Of a DNA stretch of 17,118 nt, positions 1 to 6,881 are shown piece by piece (the first letter of the stretch is position 1; every line of letters starts with the position of its first letter). This DNA comes from Crocinitomicaceae bacterium. GTDB taxonomy: Bacteria; Bacteroidota; Bacteroidia; Flavobacteriales_G; Salibacteraceae. Under the pieces are notes generated by a model. That model made no database searches, had not been told where the DNA came from, and saw only the letters and a list, made by a program, of their open reading frames with translations. The stretch covers positions 1 to 17,118 of the forward strand of contig JAAZVO010000027.1 in the NCBI GenBank assembly GCA_018623405.1. The letters are read 5' to 3'. Made by a program: the position numbers and the translations under genes.

Positions 1-617
1 CTAATGCCGCCCCAGTTTTCGATGTTTTCTAAACCTTTTGCACCTTTCCAAGTTTGGCCGTCATCATCGGTGTAATAGTTATTTGTTTGAGAAGTAGAAA
101 CAAAAACTCTTTGATTACCTCCTTTTTGCAATAGCTTAATGTAATTGGTTGATGCAAAGTTTTGAGCATCATTTATTACCTGCCAATTTTGGCCATTATT
201 GAAACCTTTCCATAAATTTCCACCTTGCGATAGGGAATAAATTATTTCATTTTGAGCGTCATATTCATTCATCAAAATTCTTCCCGACTGATTGTTACTT
301 CCTCTTTCTTCCCAATTTCCTAATAGTTTTCCGTTGGCGAAAGTATCTAGCGCAGCAGCCCTGTTTTGCCACTTACTTTTTACTGCAAGTTTTTGTCTCG
401 TTTTCTCATCTTTAATTTTCCAATTTACATTGGGAGCTGCTTTGTGCATGCTGTTAATCCAAGCATGTTTTAATTCATGTTTTTCTTCTTCTGTTAATTG
501 GCTTTCAACCAACTCTGTTGCCAGCGGAGGTAATTCTGAATCTGTTGATTTTAAGAAGGCAATTACACCTACTAAACCCAAAATACTTATAAGTGATATT
601 AAAAAGGAGTTACGCAT
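1..617 (-). CDS. Secreted Asp-box (BNR/sortilin-like) repeat protein, N-terminal part, cut by window edge
   Basis: The reading frame starts at an ATG (617-615) and stays open for 205 codons to the window edge, so the C-terminus is missing. Residues 1-20 (MRNSFLISLISILGLVGVIA) form a signal peptide or membrane anchor. A charged linker follows, then 'GNWEERGSNNQSGRI' and two Asp-box-like turns, 'NGQNWQVI' and 'TDDDGQTWKG'. The second fits the S/T-x-D-x-G-x-T-W signature of BNR and VPS10/sortilin beta-propellers. In Bacteroidetes such proteins are usually large, secreted and carry a C-terminal sorting domain, so a multi-blade propeller can be inferred but not seen. The gene is divergent from the TonB-dependent receptor. 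A -7 box ends four bases before the ATG, so the mRNA may be leaderless. The coding assignment is firm; the function is unknown. Confidence 0.85.
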   Translation of the reverse strand, partial: MRNSFLISLISILGLVGVIAFLKSTDSELPPLATELVESQLTEEEKHELKHAWINSMHKAAPNVNWKIKDEKTRQKLAVKSKWQNRAAALDTFANGKLLGNWEERGSNNQSGRILMNEYDAQNEIIYSLSQGGNLWKGFNNGQNWQVINDAQNFASTNYIKLLQKGGNQRVFVSTSQTNNYYTDDDGQTWKGAKGLENIENWGGI

Positions 618-621
618 TTAG

Positions 622-629
622 CAAATGTA
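622..629 (-). promoter_or_regulatory. Putative -7 promoter box for the Asp-box protein gene
   Basis: Read on the minus strand this is TACATTTG, an exact match to the Bacteroidetes -7 consensus TAnnTTTG. Only four bases separate it from the ATG at 617, so transcription would start at or next to the start codon. No clear -33 TTG is seen at the usual distance. Confidence 0.55.
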
Positions 630-661
630 TTCTTCAATTGGATACCTAAATAATTTTTAAA

Positions 662-676
662 TGCAACATTGTTGCA
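662..676. promoter_or_regulatory. 15-bp palindrome, candidate Zur/Fur-family operator
   Basis: The sequence TGCAACATTGTTGCA is a perfect inverted repeat with 6-bp arms and a 3-bp centre. It lies immediately upstream of the -7 box (684-691) of the zinc-receptor gene, and a third half-site TGCAAC occurs at 690-695, overlapping that box. A 15-bp dyad on a metal-receptor promoter, with a Fur-family gene downstream, is the arrangement expected of a Zur operator. That it binds this regulator is inference; I have no verified Bacteroidetes Zur consensus to compare it with. Confidence 0.6.
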
Positions 677-683
677 ATAAGGT

Positions 684-691
684 TATATTTG
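684..691 (+). promoter_or_regulatory. Putative -7 promoter box for the zinc-receptor operon
   Basis: TATATTTG matches the Bacteroidetes -7 consensus TAnnTTTG exactly. Transcription would begin near 696, downstream of the TTG at 689, which favours the TTG at 710 as the real start codon. Bound regulator on the adjacent palindrome would block this promoter. Confidence 0.6.
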
Positions 692-709
692 CAACTTCAA
701 AAAATTAGC

Positions 710-2935
710 TTGAGGTATTTACTTTTAGTATTTGGGTTTCTTTTTCTCAAAATTGGGTTTGCTCAAGTTTTGGAGGGAACAATAGTAGATGCCAAAACGG
801 GTGAGCCTATTCCTTATGCCCAAGTCTATTGTTTAGAGCTACATAATGGAACTACAAGTGATGAAGATGGTTTTTGGAAGCTAGAACAAGTACTAAGCGG
901 CAAATTCAGTTTACAGTTTTCTGCAGTTGGGTATGAGAGTAGGTTGATTAACGTAGAAAAAACAGAAAGTTCTCTTCAAATAAAGCTAGAAGGTGCCCAC
1001 ATAAACCTCGATGAGGTAATTGTATCAACTTCAGTTTCTAACTTACAACGATTTAATACTTCACCCGTAGATGCTCGAAAGCTATCAGAGTTAAATAATA
1101 TTCAACAATCAACGCTTATTGAAGCATTAAGCAATATACCCGGAGTTTATAATCTCTCAACGGGAAATGGTATTTCGAAACCTGTAATTAGGGGCTTATC
1201 CGGAATGAGGGTGTTAACTGTTCAAAATGGATTACGCATAGAAAATCAGCAGTGGGGTGGAGACCATGGTTTTGCCTTAAATGAATTAGGGGTAAACAAA
1301 GTAGAAGTAATAAAGGGGCCAAGTTCGTTAATTTACGGGGCAGACGCTTTAGGTGGTGTTATTTATGTTGAAGATGAACCATACGCCAATGCAAACGAAA
1401 ATGTTATTGAAGCAAGTACAAAATTTGAATCGAATTCAATGGCAAGCATCAATAGCCTTTCTTACAAAACTTCAAAAAACCATTTACGATTTTCGGTACA
1501 TGGAGGCTACTTTAACAGGGCTGATTACCGTATTCCCGGCAATAAATTTGTCGCCAACTCAAGAAATAGTGGCTCTTCGCTGAAGGCTGCAGTAGGTTAC
1601 CACAAAAACAATTGGATTACCAACCTGAGGTATCAGTTTTTAAATAGTGTTATTGGTTTGCCAGGCCATACGCATGATAGTGTTTTTGTAACTGAAGATT
1701 TTCTAACTAATAATCAACGCAGAAGCTACACAATCCCCTCTCAAAACATTACGAATCATTTGGCGCTTTGGGAAAATAAATTCTACTTTAATAAAAGTAA
1801 TGTTGTAGCACAGGTTGGTTTTACCTCAAATAGGTTGCAAGAGTTTGAGGAAAAAATTACTATTCCGGGAATAGACATGACTTTAACCAATTACACCTAT
1901 TCACTAAGGTGGAACTACCAAATAAACGACTATTTTGAGTTGGTTGCAGGTACCCAAGGAATGATACAGCAAAGCCAAAATGCACCTGCTGCGTTAGATA
2001 TTTTAATTACCAATAGCAGTTTTTCTGATGCAGGTGCTTATTCGTTAATTGTAGGCAGTTACAAGCTTTGGAATTTTAAAGCAGGTGCTAGGTACGATCA
2101 AAGAACTGTTGCTACTTTAAAAGGTTTAGATTTTCAAAAACAATTTGAAGGTTTAAACTATGCTTTAGGAGTTGCGAGGTCTTCTAGAAACTTTACCGGA
2201 AGGCTTAATGTGTCCTCAGGTTTTAGGCCGCCACATATTTCCGAAATTTTGGCAAATGGAGTTCATCATGGCTCTACAAGGTTTCTTATTGGCGATTTAA
2301 ACTTGGCTGCTGAAAGAGCTACCCAAATAGATTTGTATTTAGCCGCCCATGGCGAACATTTAGAAATTATTGTAAACCCTTTTGTAAACATCATCAATAA
2401 TTTTATTTATCAAGATCCTAGTAATCAATTTATTAATGGATATCAAGTTTTTAATTTTCAGCAAACTAATGCTGTTTTATCAGGAGGCGATATTGCTTTC
2501 CATTACCATCCTCACTTAGCTCATTGGCTGCATTTAGAGAGCAATTTTTCGATGTTACAAACCCAAGATGAGTTTGGTAACCCATTGCCTCAAATTCCTC
2601 AAAATAGAATAAACAATACTGTTAAGGTTGATTTAAACAGTAAAAACAACTTTAAGATAAATACACTTTCCCTACAATATGCCTATTACTTCAATCAAAA
2701 TAATGTTTCAGCATTTGAAACTCCAACCCAAGCATTTTCACTTCTTAATTTAGGAGTAGTAGGAAGTTTTGATAAAACTCAAAAATTAGAATTTTCGTTT
2801 GGAATAAATAATTTACTAAACGAAAGTTATATAGATCATTTATCGAGGCTGAAACCATATTTAATCAACAATCCGGGAAGAAATTTTTATTTAAAACTCA
2901 ATTATTTAATCTCTAAAACTAAAGTTAAAGTATGA
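710..2935 (+). CDS. TonB-dependent outer-membrane receptor, ZnuD-like (probable zinc uptake)
   Basis: This is a TonB-dependent outer-membrane transporter of 741 residues from the TTG at 710. The longest frame starts at a TTG at 689, but that codon lies inside the -7 box. No in-frame ATG is available. Starting at 710 gives a good signal peptide (RYLLLVFGFLFLKIGFA). Then come a carboxypeptidase-D-regulatory-like domain (about 20-100), a plug (about 105-220, with 'KPVIRGLSGMRV' and 'VEVIKGPSSLIYGADALGG') and a 22-strand-type barrel ending in 'GRNFYLKLNYLI'. The extracellular motif 'GLPGHTHD' (near residue 316) resembles the 'GLPAHSHE' loop of Neisseria ZnuD as I recall it. Other His-rich stretches, such as 'VHHG' and 'HYHPHLAHWLH', also suit zinc. 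The downstream lipoprotein and Fur-family regulator support a zinc role. Copper or another metal remains possible. Confidence 0.85.
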   Translation: MRYLLLVFGFLFLKIGFAQVLEGTIVDAKTGEPIPYAQVYCLELHNGTTSDEDGFWKLEQVLSGKFSLQFSAVGYESRLINVEKTESSLQIKLEGAHINLDEVIVSTSVSNLQRFNTSPVDARKLSELNNIQQSTLIEALSNIPGVYNLSTGNGISKPVIRGLSGMRVLTVQNGLRIENQQWGGDHGFALNELGVNKVEVIKGPSSLIYGADALGGVIYVEDEPYANANENVIEASTKFESNSMASINSLSYKTSKNHLRFSVHGGYFNRADYRIPGNKFVANSRNSGSSLKAAVGYHKNNWITNLRYQFLNSVIGLPGHTHDSVFVTEDFLTNNQRRSYTIPSQNITNHLALWENKFYFNKSNVVAQVGFTSNRLQEFEEKITIPGIDMTLTNYTYSLRWNYQINDYFELVAGTQGMIQQSQNAPAALDILITNSSFSDAGAYSLIVGSYKLWNFKAGARYDQRTVATLKGLDFQKQFEGLNYALGVARSSRNFTGRLNVSSGFRPPHISEILANGVHHGSTRFLIGDLNLAAERATQIDLYLAAHGEHLEIIVNPFVNIINNFIYQDPSNQFINGYQVFNFQQTNAVLSGGDIAFHYHPHLAHWLHLESNFSMLQTQDEFGNPLPQIPQNRINNTVKVDLNSKNNFKINTLSLQYAYYFNQNNVSAFETPTQAFSLLNLGVVGSFDKTQKLEFSFGINNLLNESYIDHLSRLKPYLINNPGRNFYLKLNYLISKTKVKV

Positions 2936-3135
2936 AAAAAGCGATTTTTATTATGGCCTTAGCCACAACATTTGGATTAGCCTCTTGCGAAGAATGCCAC
3001 GAGTGTCATTACGATCTGAATGGGTCTCAAATTGAATTGGGAGAATATTGCGATGATGGATTGGAAGAAATTGAAAAAAGCGGTTTTACTGATACGGATG
3101 GAACCGTTTATGAAGTGCATTGTCACGAACATTAA
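2932..3135 (+). CDS. Small Cys/His-rich lipoprotein, probable metal-binding partner of the receptor
   Basis: This is a 67-residue lipoprotein. Its ATG overlaps the receptor's stop codon (ATGA), implying translational coupling. The lipobox LASC places lipidated Cys at residue 19. The mature peptide is small and rich in ligands: Cys22, Cys25, Cys40 and Cys64, and His23, 26, 63, 65 and 67. They form 'CHECH' near the N-terminus and 'HCHEH' at the very C-terminus. Small Bacteroidetes lipoproteins with a C-x2-C...YC pattern exist, but I cannot name a characterised family. Membrane anchoring next to a zinc receptor suggests a periplasmic zinc buffer or handover protein, or a surface zinc trap; both are inference. 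An intrinsic terminator follows directly. Confidence 0.8.
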   Translation: MKKAIFIMALATTFGLASCEECHECHYDLNGSQIELGEYCDDGLEEIEKSGFTDTDGTVYEVHCHEH

Positions 3136-3169
3136 AAAGCCATCATTATTTTTGTTTGATGGCTTTTTT
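3134..3169 (+). terminator. Intrinsic terminator after the receptor-lipoprotein operon
   Basis: AAAAAGCCATCA (3134-3145) pairs perfectly with TGATGGCTTTTT (3157-3168) around an 11-base loop, and the 3' arm ends in a run of six T. The left arm overlaps the lipoprotein stop codon. It separates the two-gene operon from the Fur-family gene that starts 22 bases later. Confidence 0.85.
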
Positions 3170-3190
3170 CCAATATCTTATTGAATCGAG

Positions 3191-3604
3191 ATGTCGCTGC
3201 AATTTGCTGAAATTTTAAGAGATAGAAATTTAAAGGCCACACCAATGAGGATTGAGGTGCTTCAAATAATTGGTGGAGCAGGGCATGCAGTGTCATTAAC
3301 TGAGATTCAAAATAATTTACAAAACTTTGATAGGGTTACCCTTTACCGCACCTTACAATCATTAACGGAAAAAGGTATAATACATAAGGCTTTAGATGAT
3401 GAAACAGGGAGTTATTTTGCATTATGTAAAGACGAATGTTCCTCTAAAAACCACCACCATCATCACATTCATTTTAGGTGTAAAAAGTGTGAAGAAGTGT
3501 ATTGCTTGTCGCCTAAAAAAGAGTTAGATATTCAGATTCCCGGCTTTAAATTAGAAGGTTTCGAAGTTGAAGCTACAGGGGTTTGTGAAAGCTGTCTTTC
3601 CTAA
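3191..3604 (+). CDS. Fur-family transcriptional regulator, probably Zur
   Basis: This is a 137-residue metal-dependent repressor of the Fur family. The N-terminal winged helix includes 'KATPMRIEVLQII' (15-27) and the recognition helix 'DRVTLYRTLQSL' (47-58). The dimerisation half has two structural-zinc pairs, C97-x2-C100 and C132-x2-C135, plus a His-rich stretch at residues 88-94 (five His, Ile, His) in the metal-sensing region. The family member could be Fur, Zur, Mur or PerR. Zur is preferred because the gene lies just downstream of a ZnuD-like receptor and a metal-binding lipoprotein, with a palindromic operator on their promoter. The 22-base gap after the terminator leaves little room for a promoter, so expression may come from read-through or a short-leader promoter. 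I saw no matching palindrome in front of this gene. Confidence 0.85.
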   Translation: MSLQFAEILRDRNLKATPMRIEVLQIIGGAGHAVSLTEIQNNLQNFDRVTLYRTLQSLTEKGIIHKALDDETGSYFALCKDECSSKNHHHHHIHFRCKKCEEVYCLSPKKELDIQIPGFKLEGFEVEATGVCESCLS

Positions 3605-3631
3605 TATTTTATTGACCTTATTATTTTTTAT

Positions 3632-3646
3632 ATCCTAAGCTAGGAT
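3632..3646. promoter_or_regulatory. 15-bp palindrome upstream of the SulP remnant
   Basis: ATCCTAAGCTAGGAT is a perfect dyad with 6-bp arms and a 3-bp centre. It sits three bases upstream of a promoter-like box (TACTTTCG, 3650-3657, a one-mismatch variant of TAnnTTTG) and about 36 bases before the ATG of the broken SulP gene. It could be a leftover operator of that gene. Confidence 0.4.
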
Positions 3647-3681
3647 TGTTACTTTCGCGCCCCTTTTCTAAAAGGCAAGAT

Positions 3682-4515
3682 ATGAAGTAATACCTAAACT
3701 TATCCGGTTTAACTGTTGCCTTGGCCTTGGTTCCTAAAGCAGTTGCTTTTGCCTTAATTGCAGGTTTATCGCCACTTACCGGTTTGTATGCTGCTTTTAT
3801 GATGGGTTTGGTTACGTCCATTTTTGGTGGTCGACCCGGAATGATTTCAGGAGCCACAGGAGCAGTGGCAGTTGTTTTGGTTACGCTCGTTAAATCTCAT
3901 GGGGTAGAATACATTTTTGCTACCGTGGTATTGGCCGGAATTCTGCAAGTATCGGCCGGCTTATTGCGTTTAGGAAAACTCCTGCGGTTGGCGCCGCATC
4001 CGTTCATTTTTGGGTTTGTGAATGGATTGGCCATCATCATATTTATGTCGCAGTTAGACCAATTCAAAGATGCTTCAGGTGCTTGGTTACAAGGAGCTTC
4101 CCTTTATATTTTACTTGGGTTGGTGGCACTTACAATGCTCATTATATGGTTGTTGCCAAAATTCTTTAAAGCAGTGCCAGCTTCGTTAGTCGCCATTTTA
4201 GCCGTGTTTGGCTTGGTGGTAGGTTTTGACATTGATACTAAAACAGTAGGCGATATTGCCTCTATTCAAGGCGGATTTCCCCCGTTTCATATTCCTAACA
4301 TACCATTCGATTTAGAAACGCTAAAACTGATTTTTCCTTATGCCGCTATTGTGGCATTGAACAAAATTACCGACCGCTATTTAAAGGTAGGAAAGAAAGT
4401 CCACTTGCGCCATTTGAGTCCCGATTGTCAAAAGTTACTCAAAAACGCCTATAAGATCATTGACGTGAATGTGATGGAAGACCCTAACTACAAGTTGGTG
4501 GTGGATGAGGTGTAG
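3682..4515 (+). pseudogene. SulP-family sulfate permease remnant with nonsense codon and internal deletions
   Basis: The likely original start ATG at 3682 is followed by AAG and an in-frame TAA at 3688, where relatives have a second Lys (MKKYLNL...). The frame then runs open to the TAG at 4513. The N-terminal match jumps from 'YLNL' straight to 'SGLTVALALVPKAVAF', so about 14 residues are missing; the conserved Glu of the 'VPEAVAF' signature is Lys. Normal membrane segments continue to 'IFPYAAIVA', then jump directly to 'LNKITDRYLKVGKKVHL', the second half of a C-terminal STAS domain. By recall of full-length relatives (about 500 or more residues), over 200 residues are lost, covering the later membrane helices and the start of STAS. 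A TTG at 3721 could start a 264-residue product, but it could not be a working transporter. Confidence 0.85.
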
Positions 4516-4704
4516 TAAAATGAATAGCCAATGTTTACCTTGTTGGATTTATTCATCTAATTAACCAACAACAAGACATGTTTAAATCCCCTTTAATATA
4601 AAGATTCTTATGAAAGCTGCACTTTGTGGAGTTTGCTGAAAGTAAAAAAACCTTTTAATTAACTACTTTTTAGATTATTAAATGACTTACCGCTTAAGAT
4701 TAAA

Positions 4705-4737
4705 TTTGATAATCTGATGATATTGAAGTTACCTTCG
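4705..4737 (+). promoter_or_regulatory. Putative Bacteroidetes promoter for the TonB-domain protein gene
   Basis: A -33 element TTTG (4705-4708) and a -7 box TACCTTCG (4730-4737, one mismatch to TAnnTTTG) are 21 bases apart, within the usual spacing. The box ends four bases before the GTG start at 4742, suggesting a leaderless transcript. The rest of the 226-base gap after the SulP remnant holds no gene that I can see. Confidence 0.5.
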
Positions 4738-4741
4738 TGAT

Positions 4742-5671
4742 GTGAAAAAAGTTTTTCGGTTATTTCTGTTAATTTTTCCTATACTCACTTCAGCTGAAGA
4801 AGTCCCTCACCCTGAATTAAGAAATCTTTACGAAGCAGATTTAATTGTGGATGCCACATTCAAAAATCAAACAGCATCACACTTTTATATCATTGTAAAT
4901 GAATCAATTATAGATAGAGGATTTGGTATAAAAAAAGGAGACCAAATTAAACTTGATCGAGAGGATAATGGTTGCGGTAGTATCGTTGATTTTTCATACT
5001 TCAACAGACAGCGATTTTATCTCAAAAAATATGCACAAAAATGGGTTTTAAATTATGGAAGTACCCAATCTATTCAGCCACATGATAAATTTGGAAATGC
5101 GATTGCCTCTGAATTAAAAGGTGAAACAACCATAAATAGAATTATTAGAGAGTTTGAAGCAACCTACTATTGGGATACCATTAAGCATGATTATTTAACT
5201 AGAAAAACAGATAAGGAAATTAGAAAGATCTCAAAGGTTAATCCTGTAATAGCATACTTTGAAAGTATTGGAAGAATAGGTTTGCCGGGTTATGAGCCTA
5301 TAGCATATGCGGAAAAGCCTAAAGATGAAATAGAGGTTGAAAAATCTAATAAAATAGCTTTATGTGACCAATATCCAATAATAGCTGAACCGCTTTTAGA
5401 CAAGGTAAAAATGAGGGAGTTTTTAACTCAAAATGAAAATCCACTTTCTAATCAAGGAATAGCAGGAAAAGTGGTATTAGAGTTATTTATTTCTGATTTG
5501 GGAAACGTTGAAAGTGTTAAGGTGATAAAAGGAGTTCACCCTGAGTTAGAAAAAATTGCAATTGAAAAAGCAAAACGACTATCTAATTGGACACCGGCTA
5601 AAACCGAAAGCTTAAAGCCAAAGAGTTGTATTACAAGACTTCCGTTCACTTTTAAAATTGATAGTCAGTAA
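4742..5671 (+). CDS. Secreted protein with C-terminal TonB-like domain
   Basis: The 309-residue protein starts at GTG; the overlapping ATG at 4740 runs straight into TGA. Residues 1-18 (MKKVFRLFLLIFPILTSA) form a cleavable signal peptide. Residues 20-115 are a beta-rich region of unknown family containing 'GIKKGDQIKL' and one Cys in 'DNGCGS'. The middle (about 125-200) is charged. Residues 238-306 fit a TonB C-terminal domain: 'GIAGKVVLELFISDLGNV', 'VIKGVHPELEKIAIEKAKRL' and 'NWTPAK'. Classical TonB keeps an N-terminal membrane anchor and a Pro-rich spacer and sits with ExbB/ExbD. Here there is no such spacer and no exb genes, so this is more likely one of the many Bacteroidetes periplasmic proteins carrying this domain than an energy transducer. 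The function is unknown. Confidence 0.75.
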   Translation: MKKVFRLFLLIFPILTSAEEVPHPELRNLYEADLIVDATFKNQTASHFYIIVNESIIDRGFGIKKGDQIKLDREDNGCGSIVDFSYFNRQRFYLKKYAQKWVLNYGSTQSIQPHDKFGNAIASELKGETTINRIIREFEATYYWDTIKHDYLTRKTDKEIRKISKVNPVIAYFESIGRIGLPGYEPIAYAEKPKDEIEVEKSNKIALCDQYPIIAEPLLDKVKMREFLTQNENPLSNQGIAGKVVLELFISDLGNVESVKVIKGVHPELEKIAIEKAKRLSNWTPAKTESLKPKSCITRLPFTFKIDSQ

Positions 5672-5674
5672 AAT

Positions 5675-6739
5675 TTAAACCCTGTAGCAAATGGCGTTTA
5701 TATTCATTCCTGCACCTACTGATGCAAAAACTACCAAGTCGCCTTTTTGAATGTTGTGGTTTTCAAGTCTTCCTTTTCTAACCTCATCAAATAAAGTAGG
5801 TACAGTGGCAACAGAGCTGTTGCCATATTTATGTACACTCATTGGCATAATGTTTTTAGGGACTTCTTTTATTCCATACAGTCGGTAAAATCTTTTAATT
5901 ACTCCTAAATCTAATTTTTCATTAGCTTGATGAATAAAAACTTTTTTCACGTCTTTGATTTCGGCACCGGCCTTATCTAAACACATTTTCATGGCATTAG
6001 GAACATTTTTTAAAGCATATTCATAAACTTTTCTACCATGCATTTTAATGTACCTAATGCGAGGATCAGATTCTGGAAAATTTGATTTACCTAAATATAG
6101 GTAATAAGCCTCGTCATAAGTGTGAGACATTGTAGCGGTGGATAAAACTCCACTTTCATCAGTTTTTAAACTTTCTAAGATACAAGCTCCTGCACCATCA
6201 GAAAAAATCATACTATCTCGGTCATGAGTATCTAAAACTCTGGATAAAGTTTCGCCGCCAATTATCAAAGCCTTTTGTGCTTCGCCTGCTTTAAAATAGG
6301 TATGGGCTTGAATAACTCCTTGAATCCATCCCGGACATCCAAATAATGTGTCAAAGGCTATACAATTGGGGTTTTTTATTTTTAGTTTATGCTTTACCCG
6401 TGAAGCCAGTGAAGGTAAAATGTCAGTTTGGATGGTGTGATTCTGTACATCACCAAAATTGTGAGCAAAAATTATCAGGTCTAAATCTTCTGGGTTTATA
6501 CCTGAGTCCTCAATAGCCAATTTTGCCGCAGCATAACCAAGATCTGAAGCAGTTTTGTTTCCATCTGCATATCGACGTTCTTTAATTCCTGTAATTTCTT
6601 GAAACTTCGCTGTTATTTCAGAAGATGGATTTTCAATTTGTTCCTGATTTTCGGTAAAAAATCTAAAATGATGAAAATCTGAATTTTTGGCCACTGTAGA
6701 GGGGACAATGCTTCCTGTACCACTAATTATTGTTTTCAT
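5675..6739 (-). CDS. 3-oxoacyl-ACP synthase III-type ketoacyl synthase (KAS III/FabH family)
   Basis: This is a 354-residue thiolase-fold condensing enzyme starting at ATG. The Cys-His-Asn triad is complete: Cys135 in 'DTLFGCPGWIQGV', His270 in 'IHQANEKL' and Asn307 in 'YGNSSVATVP'. The C-terminal 'VVFASVGAGMNINAICYRV' is the usual glycine-rich end. It is longer than housekeeping FabH (about 317 residues); the extra length is mainly an insertion at about 15-50 near the N-terminus. This suggests a specialised KAS III-like enzyme that condenses or transfers an acyl group in making a particular lipid, pigment or secondary metabolite. Two flavoenzymes nearby on the same strand would suit such a route. 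It lies downstream of the tpx terminator, so it probably has its own promoter, and a palindrome lies 36 bases before its ATG. The substrate is unknown. Confidence 0.85.
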   Translation of the reverse strand: MKTIISGTGSIVPSTVAKNSDFHHFRFFTENQEQIENPSSEITAKFQEITGIKERRYADGNKTASDLGYAAAKLAIEDSGINPEDLDLIIFAHNFGDVQNHTIQTDILPSLASRVKHKLKIKNPNCIAFDTLFGCPGWIQGVIQAHTYFKAGEAQKALIIGGETLSRVLDTHDRDSMIFSDGAGACILESLKTDESGVLSTATMSHTYDEAYYLYLGKSNFPESDPRIRYIKMHGRKVYEYALKNVPNAMKMCLDKAGAEIKDVKKVFIHQANEKLDLGVIKRFYRLYGIKEVPKNIMPMSVHKYGNSSVATVPTLFDEVRKGRLENHNIQKGDLVVFASVGAGMNINAICYRV

Positions 6740-6774
6740 TTAAGATAGACTTAATTTCTAACAATAATAATTAA

Positions 6775-6795
6775 TTATAGTAACTTGTACTATAA
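6775..6795. promoter_or_regulatory. Operator-like palindrome upstream of the KAS III gene
   Basis: Perfect 8-bp arms TTATAGTA (6775-6782) and TACTATAA (6788-6795) flank a 5-base centre. The site lies 36 bases before the KAS III ATG, just upstream of a weak -7-like box (TATTATTG on the minus strand, 6769-6762). No T-run follows, so a protein-binding site is likelier than a terminator. Confidence 0.45.
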
Positions 6796-6810
6796 GGGTG
6801 CTTTAGCAAT

Positions 6811-6850
6811 AAAAACATAACTTCTATTTTATTGAGAATAGAAGTTATGT
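6811..6850 (-). terminator. Intrinsic terminator of the thiol peroxidase gene
   Basis: A perfect 14-bp inverted repeat (6815-6828 and 6837-6850) has an 8-base loop. On the minus strand the hairpin is followed by TTTT from 6814 to 6811, giving a five-T tail with the last stem base. It begins 31 bases after the tpx stop codon. Confidence 0.8.
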
Positions 6851-6881
6851 AGATTAAAGTAATTCAGGGTTTTAAGGCTTT

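Noticed and set aside
292..621. Plus-strand open frame of 109 codons
   Set aside because: It is the antisense shadow of the minus-strand Asp-box protein gene, whose frame gives a signal peptide and family motifs.
1353..1583. 76-codon frame inside the receptor gene
   Set aside because: It is an alternative-frame shadow of the receptor with no domain and no promoter of its own.
3453..3472. Run of His codons in the Fur-family gene, looking like an artificial tag
   Set aside because: His-rich stretches at this position are normal in Fur-family metal-sensing regions, and the flanking sequence is family-like.
4520..4575. Overlapping inverted repeats (ATGAATA/TATTCAT and CTTGTTG/CAACAAG) after the SulP remnant
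   Set aside because: The arms are short, mutually exclusive, AT-rich and not followed by a T-run, so chance is likely.
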